Below are positions 7,337-13,422 of a stretch of DNA of 13,422 bases, piece by piece. A program made the position numbers and the translations under genes. The DNA comes from an uncultured Lachnospiraceae bacterium (lineage in GTDB: Bacteria; Bacillota; Clostridia; Lachnospirales; Lachnospiraceae), in assembly GCA_945788595.1 (NCBI GenBank), contig CALZMS010000008.1, positions 1-13,422 on the forward strand, read 5' to 3'. How positions within the stretch are numbered: the first letter of the stretch is position 1; the number at the start of each line of letters is the position of its first letter. The notes below the pieces were generated by a model. That model ran no database searches. It had not been told where the DNA came from and saw only the letters and a program-made list of their open reading frames with translations.

Positions 7337-8317
7337 ATGACGGATAATCAGGGAAGAACAATAGACTATCTGCGGATATCGGTGACGGACCGATGCAATC
7401 TGCGCTGCGTATACTGCATGCCGGAAGAGGGGATGGAAAGCATTCCCCACAGCCGGATCATGACCTACGATGAGATCATCAGGGTCTGCCGGATACTGGC
7501 AGAGCATGGGCTGAAAAAAATCAAGATTACCGGAGGAGAGCCGCTTGTCCGCAAAAATGTTGTCTGGCTGATCTCGGAAATAAAAAAGATCCCGGGGATC
7601 ACCAGTGTGACGATTACCACCAACGGCGTGCTTCTGAAGGAATCTTATGAGGCTCTGGTGGAGGCGGGGATCGATGCGATCACGGTAAGTCTGGATACGC
7701 TGGATCCGGAACTTTTCCGGCAGATCACCCGCAGAGATGAATTATCTCCGGTGCTGGAAGGGATTCAGCTGGCTGCAAAACAGGCAAGGGTACCTTTAAA
7801 AATTAATTGTGTGCCCATGATGGGGATTCAAAATCAGGGGATTTTAAATTTGCTGGAATATGTCCGCAAGTTTGCTGTGGATATCCGATTTATTGAGATG
7901 ATGCCCATCGGACTGGGAAAACAGTTCGAATTCGTATCAGAAGACGCACTGCGAAAGCTGATCGAGGATACCTATGGCGAAATGACGCTGTATTGTGAAA
8001 GAAGGGGAAATGGTCCCTGCAGATATTATGATGTGCCCGGATTTACAGGAAAAGTTGGTTTCATCAGTGCCTTGAGCCATAAGTTCTGTCATGAATGCAA
8101 CCGGGTGCGGCTGACCGCAGACGGATTTTTAAAGACCTGCCTGCAGTATGACTGCGGTGTAAATTTAAAACCGGCACTCTCTGAGGGAGTATCGGATGAC
8201 ACACTGTGGAAGATGATGAAAGAAGCTATATTGCAGAAACCAAAAGCCCATCATTTTGAGGAAGAAAAAAAGGATGCTGAGGATGAGGAAAGAGGAATGT
8301 CTCAGATCGGCGGATAA
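7337..8317 (+). CDS. moaA: GTP 3',8-cyclase MoaA (radical SAM)
   Basis: 326-residue enzyme that converts GTP to 3',8-cyclo-7,8-dihydro-GTP, the first step of molybdopterin synthesis. The radical-SAM cluster ligands are C-x3-C-x2-C at Cys20, Cys24 and Cys27; the SAM-contacting GGEPL is at 66-70. The C-terminal cluster that holds GTP uses Cys251, Cys254 and Cys268. The protein ends in SQIGG, retaining the functionally important C-terminal Gly-Gly. The ATG at 7337 is chosen by family alignment (TDNQGRTIDYLRIS start); a GTG at 7304, four bases after xdhC, would add 11 lysine-rich residues and cannot be ruled out. The ribosome binding site is weak (ACGGA, 7321-7325), suggesting coupling to xdhC translation. 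The expected partner moaC is absent nearby. Confidence 0.95.
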   Translation: MTDNQGRTIDYLRISVTDRCNLRCVYCMPEEGMESIPHSRIMTYDEIIRVCRILAEHGLKKIKITGGEPLVRKNVVWLISEIKKIPGITSVTITTNGVLLKESYEALVEAGIDAITVSLDTLDPELFRQITRRDELSPVLEGIQLAAKQARVPLKINCVPMMGIQNQGILNLLEYVRKFAVDIRFIEMMPIGLGKQFEFVSEDALRKLIEDTYGEMTLYCERRGNGPCRYYDVPGFTGKVGFISALSHKFCHECNRVRLTADGFLKTCLQYDCGVNLKPALSEGVSDDTLWKMMKEAILQKPKAHHFEEEKKDAEDEERGMSQIGG

Positions 8318-8471
8318 AAACTGAGGTTGGAACGATATTAAGTTTTTAGGCAGGTCAATAGAAAAGACTGAGAATGGAGCAGGAGAATAGCTTCATATTG
8401 GTAAATAAAAGGAAATGAGGATGGGACGAGAAGAAGGTTCCAGACCGGTAAACAGCGAGGAGGACGCGAAA

Positions 8472-9395
8472 ATGGGAAAGGTGATTGCCACATGTATCAG
8501 TGAGGCGAAAGGAATTCAGAAACACAACGTACATTCTGTGAAACTGATTGAGGATTTCGGTATTGAAGGAGATGCCCATGCCGGAAAATGGCACAGACAG
8601 GTGAGCCTGCTGTCCTGGGATAAGATCGAAGAGTTTCGGAAAAGAGGCGCAGAGGTCATCGACGGAGCTTTTGGAGAAAATCTGGTGGTGCAGGGCATAG
8701 ATTTCCGTTCACTTCCGGTAGGAACAAAGTTTATCTGCAACGATGTTATTTTGCAGCTGACCCAGATTGGCAAAAAATGTCATCAGGGATGTGCGATTTT
8801 TCAGCAGATGGGTGACTGTATCATGCCAAGAGAGGGTGTATTTACCAAAGTTCTGCGGGGCGGCGTGATCTCTGAGGGAGACGAGCTGGAGATTTTGTCC
8901 TATCCGCTGCGTGTGGCAGTGATCACTTCCAGTGATAAAGGTTATGCGGGGGAACGCGAGGATAAGAGCGGCCCTGCTATTGTACAGATGATGCAGGATG
9001 CAGGATATCAGATCGTGGAAACTGTGATCCTTCCGGATGAGAAAGAGATGTTAAAAGAAAAAATGGCCCAGATCTGTGATGAGAATACGGCGGATCTGAT
9101 CCTGACCACCGGCGGAACCGGATTTGCTCCCCGGGATGTGATGCCTGAGGCCACAAAGGAAATCTGCCAGAAAGAGGTGCCGGGTATACCGGAAGCCATG
9201 CGGGCCTACAGCTTACAGATCACCGGGCGTGCCATGCTCAGCCGCGCTGCAGCCGGAATCCGTGAGAAAACACTGATCGTCAACATGCCGGGAAGTCCCA
9301 AAGCAGTGGCAGAATGTCTGGAATATATTCTGCCCCATCTTGAGCATGGGCTGGATATTTTGACGGAACGCGGCGGAGAGTGTGCGAGAAAGTAG
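8472..9395 (+). CDS. MOSC domain-MoaB/MogA fusion protein
   Basis: 307-residue fusion. Residues 1-144 are a MOSC domain (GIEGDAHAGKWHRQVSLLS, about 30-48; GAFGENLVV, 65-73; two Cys at 103 and 107), a fold that binds Mo-cofactor or carries sulfur in MoCo sulfurases. Residues 146-295 are a MoaB/MogA domain with TTGGTGF (212-218), Asp222 and MPGSP (272-276), expected to adenylylate molybdopterin before metal insertion. GAGGAGGA (8457-8464) lies 7 bases before the ATG at 8472, and the MOSC fold starts there. An in-frame ATG at 8421 also has an AAAGGA 7 bases upstream and would add 17 polar residues. The fusion physically links an early cofactor step with a late carrier step. It is the last gene of the molybdenum operon. 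Confidence 0.92.
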   Translation: MGKVIATCISEAKGIQKHNVHSVKLIEDFGIEGDAHAGKWHRQVSLLSWDKIEEFRKRGAEVIDGAFGENLVVQGIDFRSLPVGTKFICNDVILQLTQIGKKCHQGCAIFQQMGDCIMPREGVFTKVLRGGVISEGDELEILSYPLRVAVITSSDKGYAGEREDKSGPAIVQMMQDAGYQIVETVILPDEKEMLKEKMAQICDENTADLILTTGGTGFAPRDVMPEATKEICQKEVPGIPEAMRAYSLQITGRAMLSRAAAGIREKTLIVNMPGSPKAVAECLEYILPHLEHGLDILTERGGECARK

Positions 9396-9447
9396 AAGCA
9401 GCATAATAAGGAAGAATTATAATAAAAAGTTGATCGGCAAAATAACA

Positions 9448-9504
9448 AAGAGGTGATCGATATCCATATCATTTTATGATGAGCGTAGATAACGATTACC
9501 TCTT
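9448..9504. terminator. Branched hairpin, candidate bidirectional terminator
   Basis: AAGAGGTGATCG (9448-9459) pairs with CGATTACCTCTT (9493-9504), 12 pairs with one G-U. Inside, ATCAT (9468-9472) pairs with ATGAT (9476-9480). On the plus strand the stem is followed by TCTTTTGCTTTT after its end; on the minus strand by TTTGTTATTTTG. It lies between the convergent molybdenum operon and MATE gene, so it can end both. The long internal loop makes it weaker than a simple terminator. Confidence 0.5.
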
Positions 9505-9569
9505 CTTTTGCTTTTCAAAGAGAAAGATGGATGTTTTGAATGCAATGTGTGGGAAATATCCATATATAT

Positions 9570-10904
9570 TTACGAAAATAATATCTTCTTCCGGACAAGA
9601 TAGTAGCACCCGCCCACGCAATCCGCCAGAAACCATCCGATCGGAACAGACCACCAGATACCGACTACGCCGATGGAAGGAATAAAGGACAGCAGGTAGG
9701 CCAGTGCCACTCTGGTACCCAGAGAGACAACAGTGAGTACGACGGACATGCCCGGTTTGCCGAGGGCGCGGTACAGACCGTAGAGCAGAAACAGGCAGCC
9801 GATACCGCAGTAAAATGCTCCTTCAATGCGAAGATAGCGCACACCTTCCAGAACAATAGCCTGTTCACTCGCGTTGACAAACAAACCCATCAGTGGACGG
9901 GCAAATATACAGACAACCGCAGAGACCAATATACTGAAAGTGCAGGACGCCAGCACAGCTCCTTTAAGGCCTTTCCGTATGCGGTCTTCTTTTTTTGCCC
10001 CGTAATTTTGGGAAATAAACGTAGAAAAAGCATTTCCGAAATCCTGTACCGGCATATAGGCGAAGGCATCAATCTTAACTGCCGCGGCAAAAGCAGCCAT
10101 GATCGTAGGACCAAAGCTGTTGACCAGTCCCTGCACCATGAGAATCCCAAGATTCATCACCGACTGCTGTATACATGTCAGAAAAGAATAGTTCGTGATT
10201 TCCTTCAAAGACTGAAGGCGAACCTGACGCAGCTGTTTCAGAGCGTGCAGCTGTGGACAGCAAAGCAATGCGTAAATGGTAATTCCTACTCCGGAAACAT
10301 ACTGAGAGATCACCGTGGCTTCAGCGGCTCCGGCCACGCCCCGGCACAGACAGATCACAAACAACAGATCCAGACCGATATTCAGCACAGCAGAAATGCC
10401 GAGAAAAATCAGCGGCACCAGAGAGTTTCCTACAGATCTAAGAAAAGAGGAAAAATAATTATACAAAAACACTGCCGGAATACCCATAAAGATCACCAGC
10501 AGATAATCCCGCATCAGAGGCCAGACTTCCTCAGGAACCCTGAGAAGAATGGAAAGCTGATCCAAAAGTATAAATACCAGAATGTTCAGAAAAATGGTCA
10601 CCACAGTGATTAGTAAAAAAGAAGCGCATATGCTCTCCCGTAAGGAAGAGTCCTTACTGGCACCGAAGTACATAGAAAATACATTTCCGCTGCCCATGCA
10701 CAGGCCGAGGATGATGGAGGTCAGAAATGTCATCAGCGTAAAAGACGACCCCACAGCGGCCAGAGCGTTGGCACCGAGAAACTGTCCTACAATAAAGGTG
10801 TCTGCAATATTGTATCCCTGCTGCAACAGATTGCCCAAAATCATGGGAACTGCAAAAAGGAGCATGGACCGCATAACCGGTCCTTTGGTAAGATCGCGAG
10901 TCAT
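9570..10904 (-). CDS. MATE family efflux transporter
   Basis: 444-residue membrane protein of the multidrug and toxic compound extrusion family, exporting organic cations or similar compounds in exchange for Na+ or H+. The start MTRDLTKGPV followed by FAVPMILGNLLQQGYNIADT is the family hallmark, as is FLGANALAAVG in the first loop. Around twelve hydrophobic spans are visible over the full length, in two homologous halves, so the gene is complete. The ATG at 10904 is chosen because AAGGAT (10914-10919, minus strand) is 9 bases upstream; an in-frame start at 10937 would add 11 residues and remove the leader. It has its own promoter and is divergent from perR. Its substrate cannot be told from sequence. 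Confidence 0.94.
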   Translation of the reverse strand: MTRDLTKGPVMRSMLLFAVPMILGNLLQQGYNIADTFIVGQFLGANALAAVGSSFTLMTFLTSIILGLCMGSGNVFSMYFGASKDSSLRESICASFLLITVVTIFLNILVFILLDQLSILLRVPEEVWPLMRDYLLVIFMGIPAVFLYNYFSSFLRSVGNSLVPLIFLGISAVLNIGLDLLFVICLCRGVAGAAEATVISQYVSGVGITIYALLCCPQLHALKQLRQVRLQSLKEITNYSFLTCIQQSVMNLGILMVQGLVNSFGPTIMAAFAAAVKIDAFAYMPVQDFGNAFSTFISQNYGAKKEDRIRKGLKGAVLASCTFSILVSAVVCIFARPLMGLFVNASEQAIVLEGVRYLRIEGAFYCGIGCLFLLYGLYRALGKPGMSVVLTVVSLGTRVALAYLLSFIPSIGVVGIWWSVPIGWFLADCVGGCYYLVRKKILFS

Positions 10905-10940
10905 AGTTTTGTCATCCTTAATAAAGATTATTCTCAAGAG

Positions 10941-10968
10941 ATTATAGCATTCCCCTTGAAAAGTTCAA
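10941..10968 (-). promoter_or_regulatory. Promoter of the MATE gene with overlapping inverted repeat
   Basis: Minus-strand TTGAAC (10968-10963), 16 bases and TATAAT (10946-10941) form a good sigma-A promoter. The perfect inverted repeat CTTGAA-AAG-TTCAAG (10955-10969) covers the -35 box and part of the spacer, where a dimeric regulator could bind. Confidence 0.6.
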
Positions 10969-10984
10969 GTCAGATTGTTTGTGC

Positions 10985-11013
10985 TTGCAATTTGCACTTT
11001 GAATGGTTATAAT
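10985..11013 (+). promoter_or_regulatory. Promoter of perR
   Basis: TTGCAA (10985-10990), a 17-base spacer and TATAAT (11008-11013) drive perR and probably rubrerythrin. The start would be near 11020, inside the palindrome described next. Confidence 0.7.
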
Positions 11014-11015
11014 GA

Positions 11016-11034
11016 TTTTAGAATTATTCTAAAA
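11016..11034. promoter_or_regulatory. PerR-box type operator (9-1-9 palindrome)
   Basis: TTTTAGAAT-T-ATTCTAAAA is a perfect inverted repeat. Its core TTAGAATTATTCTAA has the 7-1-7 form of Fur-family operators and closely resembles the Bacillus PerR box TTATAATNATTATAA. It begins 3 bases after the -10 box, so bound repressor would block initiation. This implies autoregulation of perR and peroxide control of the genes after it. Confidence 0.8.
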
Positions 11035-11071
11035 GAAATGGGAACAATCAAAGCACGAGAAAGGATTAGAT

Positions 11072-11449
11072 ATGACAAAATATGAAAAAGATATCTTTGC
11101 TATCATAAACACCTCCCGCGACCATTTGACTGTAGAACAGATTTTCCAGAGACTTAAGGAAAAACATCCGCAGGTGGTGCTGGCCACTGTATATAATAAT
11201 TTGAATCGATTGCTGGAGGAGGGGCTGATCCGCAAGGTTTCTGTGGAGGGAATGCCCGACAGATATGACAAAATGGAAAAACATGATCATCTTGTATGCC
11301 AGTGCTGTGGGAAACTGTCAGATGTGACACTGGAAGATCTGACGGCTTCATTGAAAAAACAGCTGGGAGACGATGTATTGTCGTATGATCTGAAGGTATT
11401 TTATATTTGCCCGGCATGCAGAGAAAAGGAACAGAGAGGACAGGCATAA
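11072..11449 (+). CDS. perR: Peroxide-responsive Fur-family repressor PerR
   Basis: 125-residue Fur-family regulator. An N-terminal winged helix (about 1-60, with VVLATVYNNLNRLLEEG as recognition region) is followed by a dimerisation/metal domain. Structural zinc sites are Cys76/Cys79 and Cys113/Cys116. Counterparts of all five regulatory-metal ligands of Bacillus PerR are present: His18, Asp66 (RYD), His71, His73 and Asp84. In PerR the iron-bound form loses DNA binding when His residues are oxidised by H2O2. The Asp at position 66 is the residue that favours PerR over Fur. The protein is about 20 residues shorter at the N-terminus than the Bacillus protein. GAAAGGA (11059-11065) sits upstream. 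The operator in its promoter and the rubrerythrin gene after it support the PerR call. Confidence 0.9.
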   Translation: MTKYEKDIFAIINTSRDHLTVEQIFQRLKEKHPQVVLATVYNNLNRLLEEGLIRKVSVEGMPDRYDKMEKHDHLVCQCCGKLSDVTLEDLTASLKKQLGDDVLSYDLKVFYICPACREKEQRGQA

Positions 11450-11470
11450 AGCTCTCGACACATTGCTTCC

Positions 11471-11491
11471 AAAGATGCGAAAGGCGTCTTT
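11471..11491 (+). terminator. Weak hairpin between perR and rubrerythrin
   Basis: AAAGATGC (11471-11478) pairs with GCGTCTTT (11484-11491), 8 pairs with one U-G, around loop GAAAG, followed by only TT. It may partly end perR transcripts or act as a processing site, letting some transcription continue into rubrerythrin. No clear separate promoter for rubrerythrin is visible in this 77-base gap. Confidence 0.4.
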
Positions 11492-11526
11492 TAGGAATAG
11501 AAGGGTAATAATAAGGAGGAAATAAC

Positions 11527-12072
11527 ATGAGTGAGAAACACAAATACGCAGGTACACAGACTGAGAAAAATCTGGAGGCTGCTTTTGCCGGCGAGTCCCA
11601 GGCAAGAAACAAATATACGTATTTTGCTTCCGTAGCAAAGAAGGAAGGATATGAGCAGATCGCGGCTCTTTTCTTAAAAACTGCAGATAATGAAAAAGAA
11701 CACGCAAAAATGTGGTTTAAAGAGTTGAAAGGTATCGGTGATACCCAGGCAAATCTGGAAGCTGCCGCAGATGGCGAGAATTATGAGTGGACAGATATGT
11801 ATGCCGAATTTGCCAAGACAGCAGATGAAGAAGGTTTCCCGGAGCTGGCAGATAAGTTCCGTCTGGTGGCTGAGATCGAGAGACGTCATGAGGAGAGATA
11901 CCGCACACTGTTAAATAATGTAAAGACCGCAGCTGTATTTGAAAAGAGCGAGGTCAAGATCTGGGAGTGCCGCAACTGTGGCCATATCATCGTTGGAACC
12001 AAGGCACCGGAGGTGTGTCCGACCTGTAATCATCCCCAGAGCTATTTTGAGGTACGTTCTGAGAATTATTAA
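11527..12072 (+). CDS. rbr: Rubrerythrin (peroxide reductase)
   Basis: 181-residue cytoplasmic di-iron protein that reduces H2O2 to water in anaerobes, using electrons from rubredoxin-type donors. Residues 1-135 form the ferritin-like four-helix domain with ligands Glu23 (GESQARN), Glu56 and His59 (NEKEHAKMW), Glu94 and the Glu117/His121 helix. Residues 145-181 are the rubredoxin-like domain with an Fe(Cys)4 site: Cys148, Cys151, Cys164 and Cys167. Length is normal. A strong AAGGAGGAAA lies 7-8 bases before the ATG. It follows perR by 77 bases and is the expected target of the PerR operator upstream. A natural electron donor gene follows but is broken. Confidence 0.96.
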   Translation: MSEKHKYAGTQTEKNLEAAFAGESQARNKYTYFASVAKKEGYEQIAALFLKTADNEKEHAKMWFKELKGIGDTQANLEAAADGENYEWTDMYAEFAKTADEEGFPELADKFRLVAEIERRHEERYRTLLNNVKTAAVFEKSEVKIWECRNCGHIIVGTKAPEVCPTCNHPQSYFEVRSENY

Positions 12073-12073
12073 T

Positions 12074-12193
12074 TGTGCAGGAAATGTTGGTGAATCCATG
12101 GATATTGTCAACACCTGTCTTTTCCTGGCAAGTGACCTTGCAAGCTATGTAACCGGTCTGACTGTTCGCGTTGACGGCGCAGCTATGGCCTGA
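12074..12193 (+). pseudogene. C-terminal remnant of a short-chain dehydrogenase (FabG/SDR)
   Basis: Between rubrerythrin and the rubredoxin gene one frame reads through a segment ending TGA at 12191-12193 that contains CLFLASDLASYVTGLTVRVD near its end. This is the unmistakable C-terminal block of SDR oxidoreductases (LFLASD-x4-YVTG-x3-VDG). Only about 40 codons remain; the NAD-binding GxxxGxG and the YxxxK catalytic site are missing, and no start codon with a ribosome binding site precedes it. The usual VDGG has become VDGA. It is therefore a deletion remnant lying directly after the rubrerythrin stop. Confidence 0.8.
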
Positions 12194-12211
12194 TAAGGAG
12201 GAATATACAGA

Positions 12212-12867
12212 ATGAACAAAAAAGCAATGTACAGTCTCTCTTACGGACTGTTCGTACTGACCGCTCGGGTGGGAGGTAAAGACAATGGCTGTATCATTAA
12301 TACAGCAGGTCAGGTCACTTCCGAGCCCAACAGAATCAGCATCGCGGTGAATAAGAGTAATTTGACCCATGACATGGTAAAAGAGAGCGGAAAATTCAAT
12401 ATCTCTATCCTAAGTGAGAAAGCCAGCTTTGATATTTTTCGATTTGTTAAGCTATTTATATCATTTTTGATATTTTTAAGCATTTCGGCTTCCAGTCCGG
12501 AAAAGACGTGGATAAATTTGCCGATTATGCAGCCTGCAAGCGCAGTGAGAACGGCCTCTATTATATCACAGAGGGAACCAATGCCTATATCAGCGCTACC
12601 GTAGAGCAGACTGTGGACCTGGGAACCCATACACTGTTTATCGCTGCTGTAGACGATATGGATGTACTGGCTACAGAGCCGTCTGCAACCTATGCTTATT
12701 ATCAGTCTTCCATCAAACCGAAACCGGAGGAGAAAGCCCCGGCAGGAAAGACCGTATGGCGCTGCACAGTATGCGGCTATATCTATGAGGGAGAAGAACT
12801 TCCGGCTGACTTTACCTGTCCGTGGTGTAAACATCCTGCATCCGATTTTGAGAAGGTTGTGCAGTAA
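12212..12867 (+). pseudogene. hrb: High-molecular-weight rubredoxin (flavin reductase + rubredoxin), frame broken by a 38-bp insertion
   Basis: The gene encodes the flavoprotein-rubredoxin that passes electrons from NAD(P)H, via FMN, to rubrerythrin or flavodiiron proteins. The first 72 codons (starting KKAMYSLSYGLFVLTAR) match the flavin-reductase domain and are preceded by AAGGAGGA 9 bases before the ATG. The frame then shifts at a 38-bp insertion. From 12466 a second frame continues the same protein: HFGFQSGKDVDKFADYA, the rest of the flavin domain, and a C-terminal rubredoxin domain with CTVCGY and CPWCKHP as its Fe(Cys)4 site, ending TAA at 12865-12867. Removing 38 bp gives a 205-residue protein of normal size. 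As read, the first frame stops at 12604 after 130 residues and lacks rubredoxin, so the product is probably non-functional. Confidence 0.88.
12428..12477 (+). repeat. 12-bp direct repeat flanking 26 AT-rich bases inside hrb
   Basis: TTTGATATTTTT occurs at 12428-12439 and again at 12466-12477. The offset of 38 bp is not a multiple of three. Between the copies lie 26 bases very rich in A and T. A hairpin ATATCA-TTTT-TGATAT (12458-12473) overlaps the second copy. Recombination or slippage between copies would delete 38 bp and restore the gene. Confidence 0.85.
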
Positions 12868-13030
12868 GTAAAAGCGTATGGAAAGAAATGCCTGTGGAAC
12901 GGTGAATCCGCAGTGGCGAAATCTATTTTGGCATGTAAGTGAAAAGCAGGAAAAGAAATGTCGTGGATAGATGAAATCTCAACGGAAAAGTCCATTTTGA
13001 CATGTAAGTAAAAAGTTGAAAAAGGAATGC
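12861..13030 (+). repeat. Three degenerate copies of a ~70-bp noncoding unit
   Basis: GTAAGT followed by an A/G-rich stretch ending in GAAATG or GGAATG recurs at 12864, 12935 and 13004, spacings of 71 and 69 bp. The second and third units also share CATTTTG/TATTTTG followed by GCATGTAAGT or ACATGTAAGT. The first unit begins at the hrb stop codon and the third runs into the terminator. No coding frame with a start signal is visible. Confidence 0.6.
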
Positions 13031-13067
13031 TGTGTTGCAGTGAAAACTGTACCGGCATTCCTTTTTT
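13019..13067 (+). terminator. Strong intrinsic terminator after hrb
   Basis: AAAAAGGAATGC (13019-13030) pairs with GCATTCCTTTTT (13055-13066), ending in a six-T run. An inner stem CAGT-GAAA-ACTG (13038-13049) caps the loop. The A-rich left arm would also make it work on the opposite strand. Confidence 0.85.
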
Positions 13068-13068
13068 G

Positions 13069-13095
13069 CATATACTGTAAAGAAAACAGTATATG
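13069..13095. promoter_or_regulatory. Perfect 10-bp inverted repeat before the DUF2935 gene (operator candidate)
   Basis: CATATACTGT (13069-13078) and ACAGTATATG (13086-13095) are exact inverted repeats around AAAGAAA. No run of Ts follows in either direction, so it is not a typical terminator. It ends 15 bases before the ATG at 13111, a position suited to a dimeric repressor or a translation-blocking hairpin. Confidence 0.5.
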
Positions 13096-13110
13096 TGGGT
13101 TTGAGAAAAA

Positions 13111-13422
13111 ATGGATAATTATGTGACTTCGTCTCTTGAGCTGCATCTTTTTTTCGGAAGAATTATGAAAGAACATTCTTTGTTTCTGATGGCGGGATTT
13201 CCCTGCTGTGAAAAAGAACGGATAGCCAGAGCCGACTGGTTTCGACAGGAGTTTGAAAAGATACTGGTGAATGTAGTACAGCTGGCGGACGGTATGGTAG
13301 GGAAAGACGTGCTTGGCTCTGGCGAAGTGGTGACAGAATATACGGAGATTGCCGAAGGTGAGACACAGAAGCTGTCCGGTATACCCATAAATATGCAGAT
13401 TACCCGGGCTGAGAAAAAGCTT
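13111..13422 (+). CDS. DUF2935 family protein, 5' part (runs off the window)
   Basis: The frame opens at ATG 13111 and stays open for 104 codons to the window end. An in-frame TGA at 13102-13104 excludes an earlier start; the ribosome binding site is weak. SLELHLFFGRIMKEHSLF (about 8-25), ADWFRQEFEK (about 46-55), GSGEVVTEYT and GIPINMQITRAE match the DUF2935 family (pfam11155) as I remember it. These are helical, hemerythrin/ferritin-like clostridial and bacillar proteins with His and Glu residues placed to bind metals; function is not established. Position after a peroxide-defence cluster is compatible with a redox role, but a terminator and inverted repeat separate them, so it is probably a separate unit. 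Confidence 0.8.
   Translation, partial: MDNYVTSSLELHLFFGRIMKEHSLFLMAGFPCCEKERIARADWFRQEFEKILVNVVQLADGMVGKDVLGSGEVVTEYTEIAEGETQKLSGIPINMQITRAEKKL

Noticed and set aside
8415..8471. Upstream starts of the MOSC-MoaB gene (8415 or 8421)
   Set aside because: The added residues are polar and unrelated to MOSC, while a stronger ribosome binding site precedes 8472; 8421 stays possible.
10008..10613. Rightward open frame opposite the MATE gene
   Set aside because: Composition (Gln/His/Lys-rich) mirrors the antisense of hydrophobic codons; MATE is certain on the other strand.
12440..12481. Programmed ribosomal frameshift in the rubredoxin gene
   Set aside because: No canonical X-XXY-YYZ heptamer is present, and a shift would still leave about a dozen foreign residues in the flavin domain; the 38-bp direct-repeat insertion explains the break better.
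12508..12867. Independent gene starting at GTG 12508
   Set aside because: No ribosome binding site, and the protein begins in the middle of the flavin-reductase domain; it is the second half of the broken hrb gene.
12861..13018. CRISPR-like array
   Set aside because: Units are about 70 bp, only three, strongly diverged, and lack the short identical repeat/unique spacer pattern.

Overview
The window looks like a chromosomal segment of a Gram-positive gut anaerobe, most likely a member of the Lachnospiraceae (Blautia/Dorea-like). The evidence is the mid-range base composition, strong AAGGAGG-type ribosome binding sites, short intergenic gaps, and typical clostridial gene families: a PerR-rubrerythrin-high-molecular-weight rubredoxin block, DUF2935, and a molybdenum hydroxylase type accessory operon. 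The genus is inferred from family content, not from any marker gene.

Layout. Bases 2-64 hold the last codons of an unknown rightward gene. A leftward gene (997-152) encodes a two-domain protein, an N-terminal Rossmann-like domain plus a TylF/MycF-type methyltransferase. It is transcribed from a near-consensus promoter that physically overlaps the rightward promoter of the next operon. That operon (1171-9395) is devoted to molybdenum: a histidine-phosphatase/HD fusion, a MoeA-like molybdopterin-binding protein with a four-Cys tail, the molybdate ABC importer modA-modB-modC, XdhC, MoaA, and a MOSC-MoaB fusion. Together they import molybdate, make the pterin precursor, adenylylate or insert metal, and (XdhC, MOSC) handle sulfuration and insertion of the cofactor. 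No molybdoenzyme and no moaC, moaD, moaE or mobA lie in the window. The space before modA contains a folded leader that could be a molybdenum-cofactor type riboswitch. The space between modA and modB contains a long hairpin that probably sets the modA:modBC ratio.

A branched, possibly bidirectional terminator (9448-9504) separates the operon from a convergent MATE efflux gene (10904-9570). Divergent from MATE is an oxidative-stress cluster. It holds perR, with a perfect 9-1-9 palindrome of PerR-box type just downstream of its -10, then rubrerythrin, a short remnant of a short-chain dehydrogenase, and a broken high-molecular-weight rubredoxin gene. That gene is interrupted by 38 bp bounded by a 12-bp direct repeat; removing exactly one repeat plus the intervening bases restores the reading frame. 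Downstream come three degenerate copies of a ~70-bp noncoding unit, a strong terminator, a perfect 10-bp inverted repeat, and the start of a DUF2935 (hemerythrin-like) gene that runs off the end.

The most interesting items are the frame-restoring direct repeat in the rubredoxin gene, the structured modA leader, the interlocked divergent promoters, and the two fusion proteins of the molybdenum operon.
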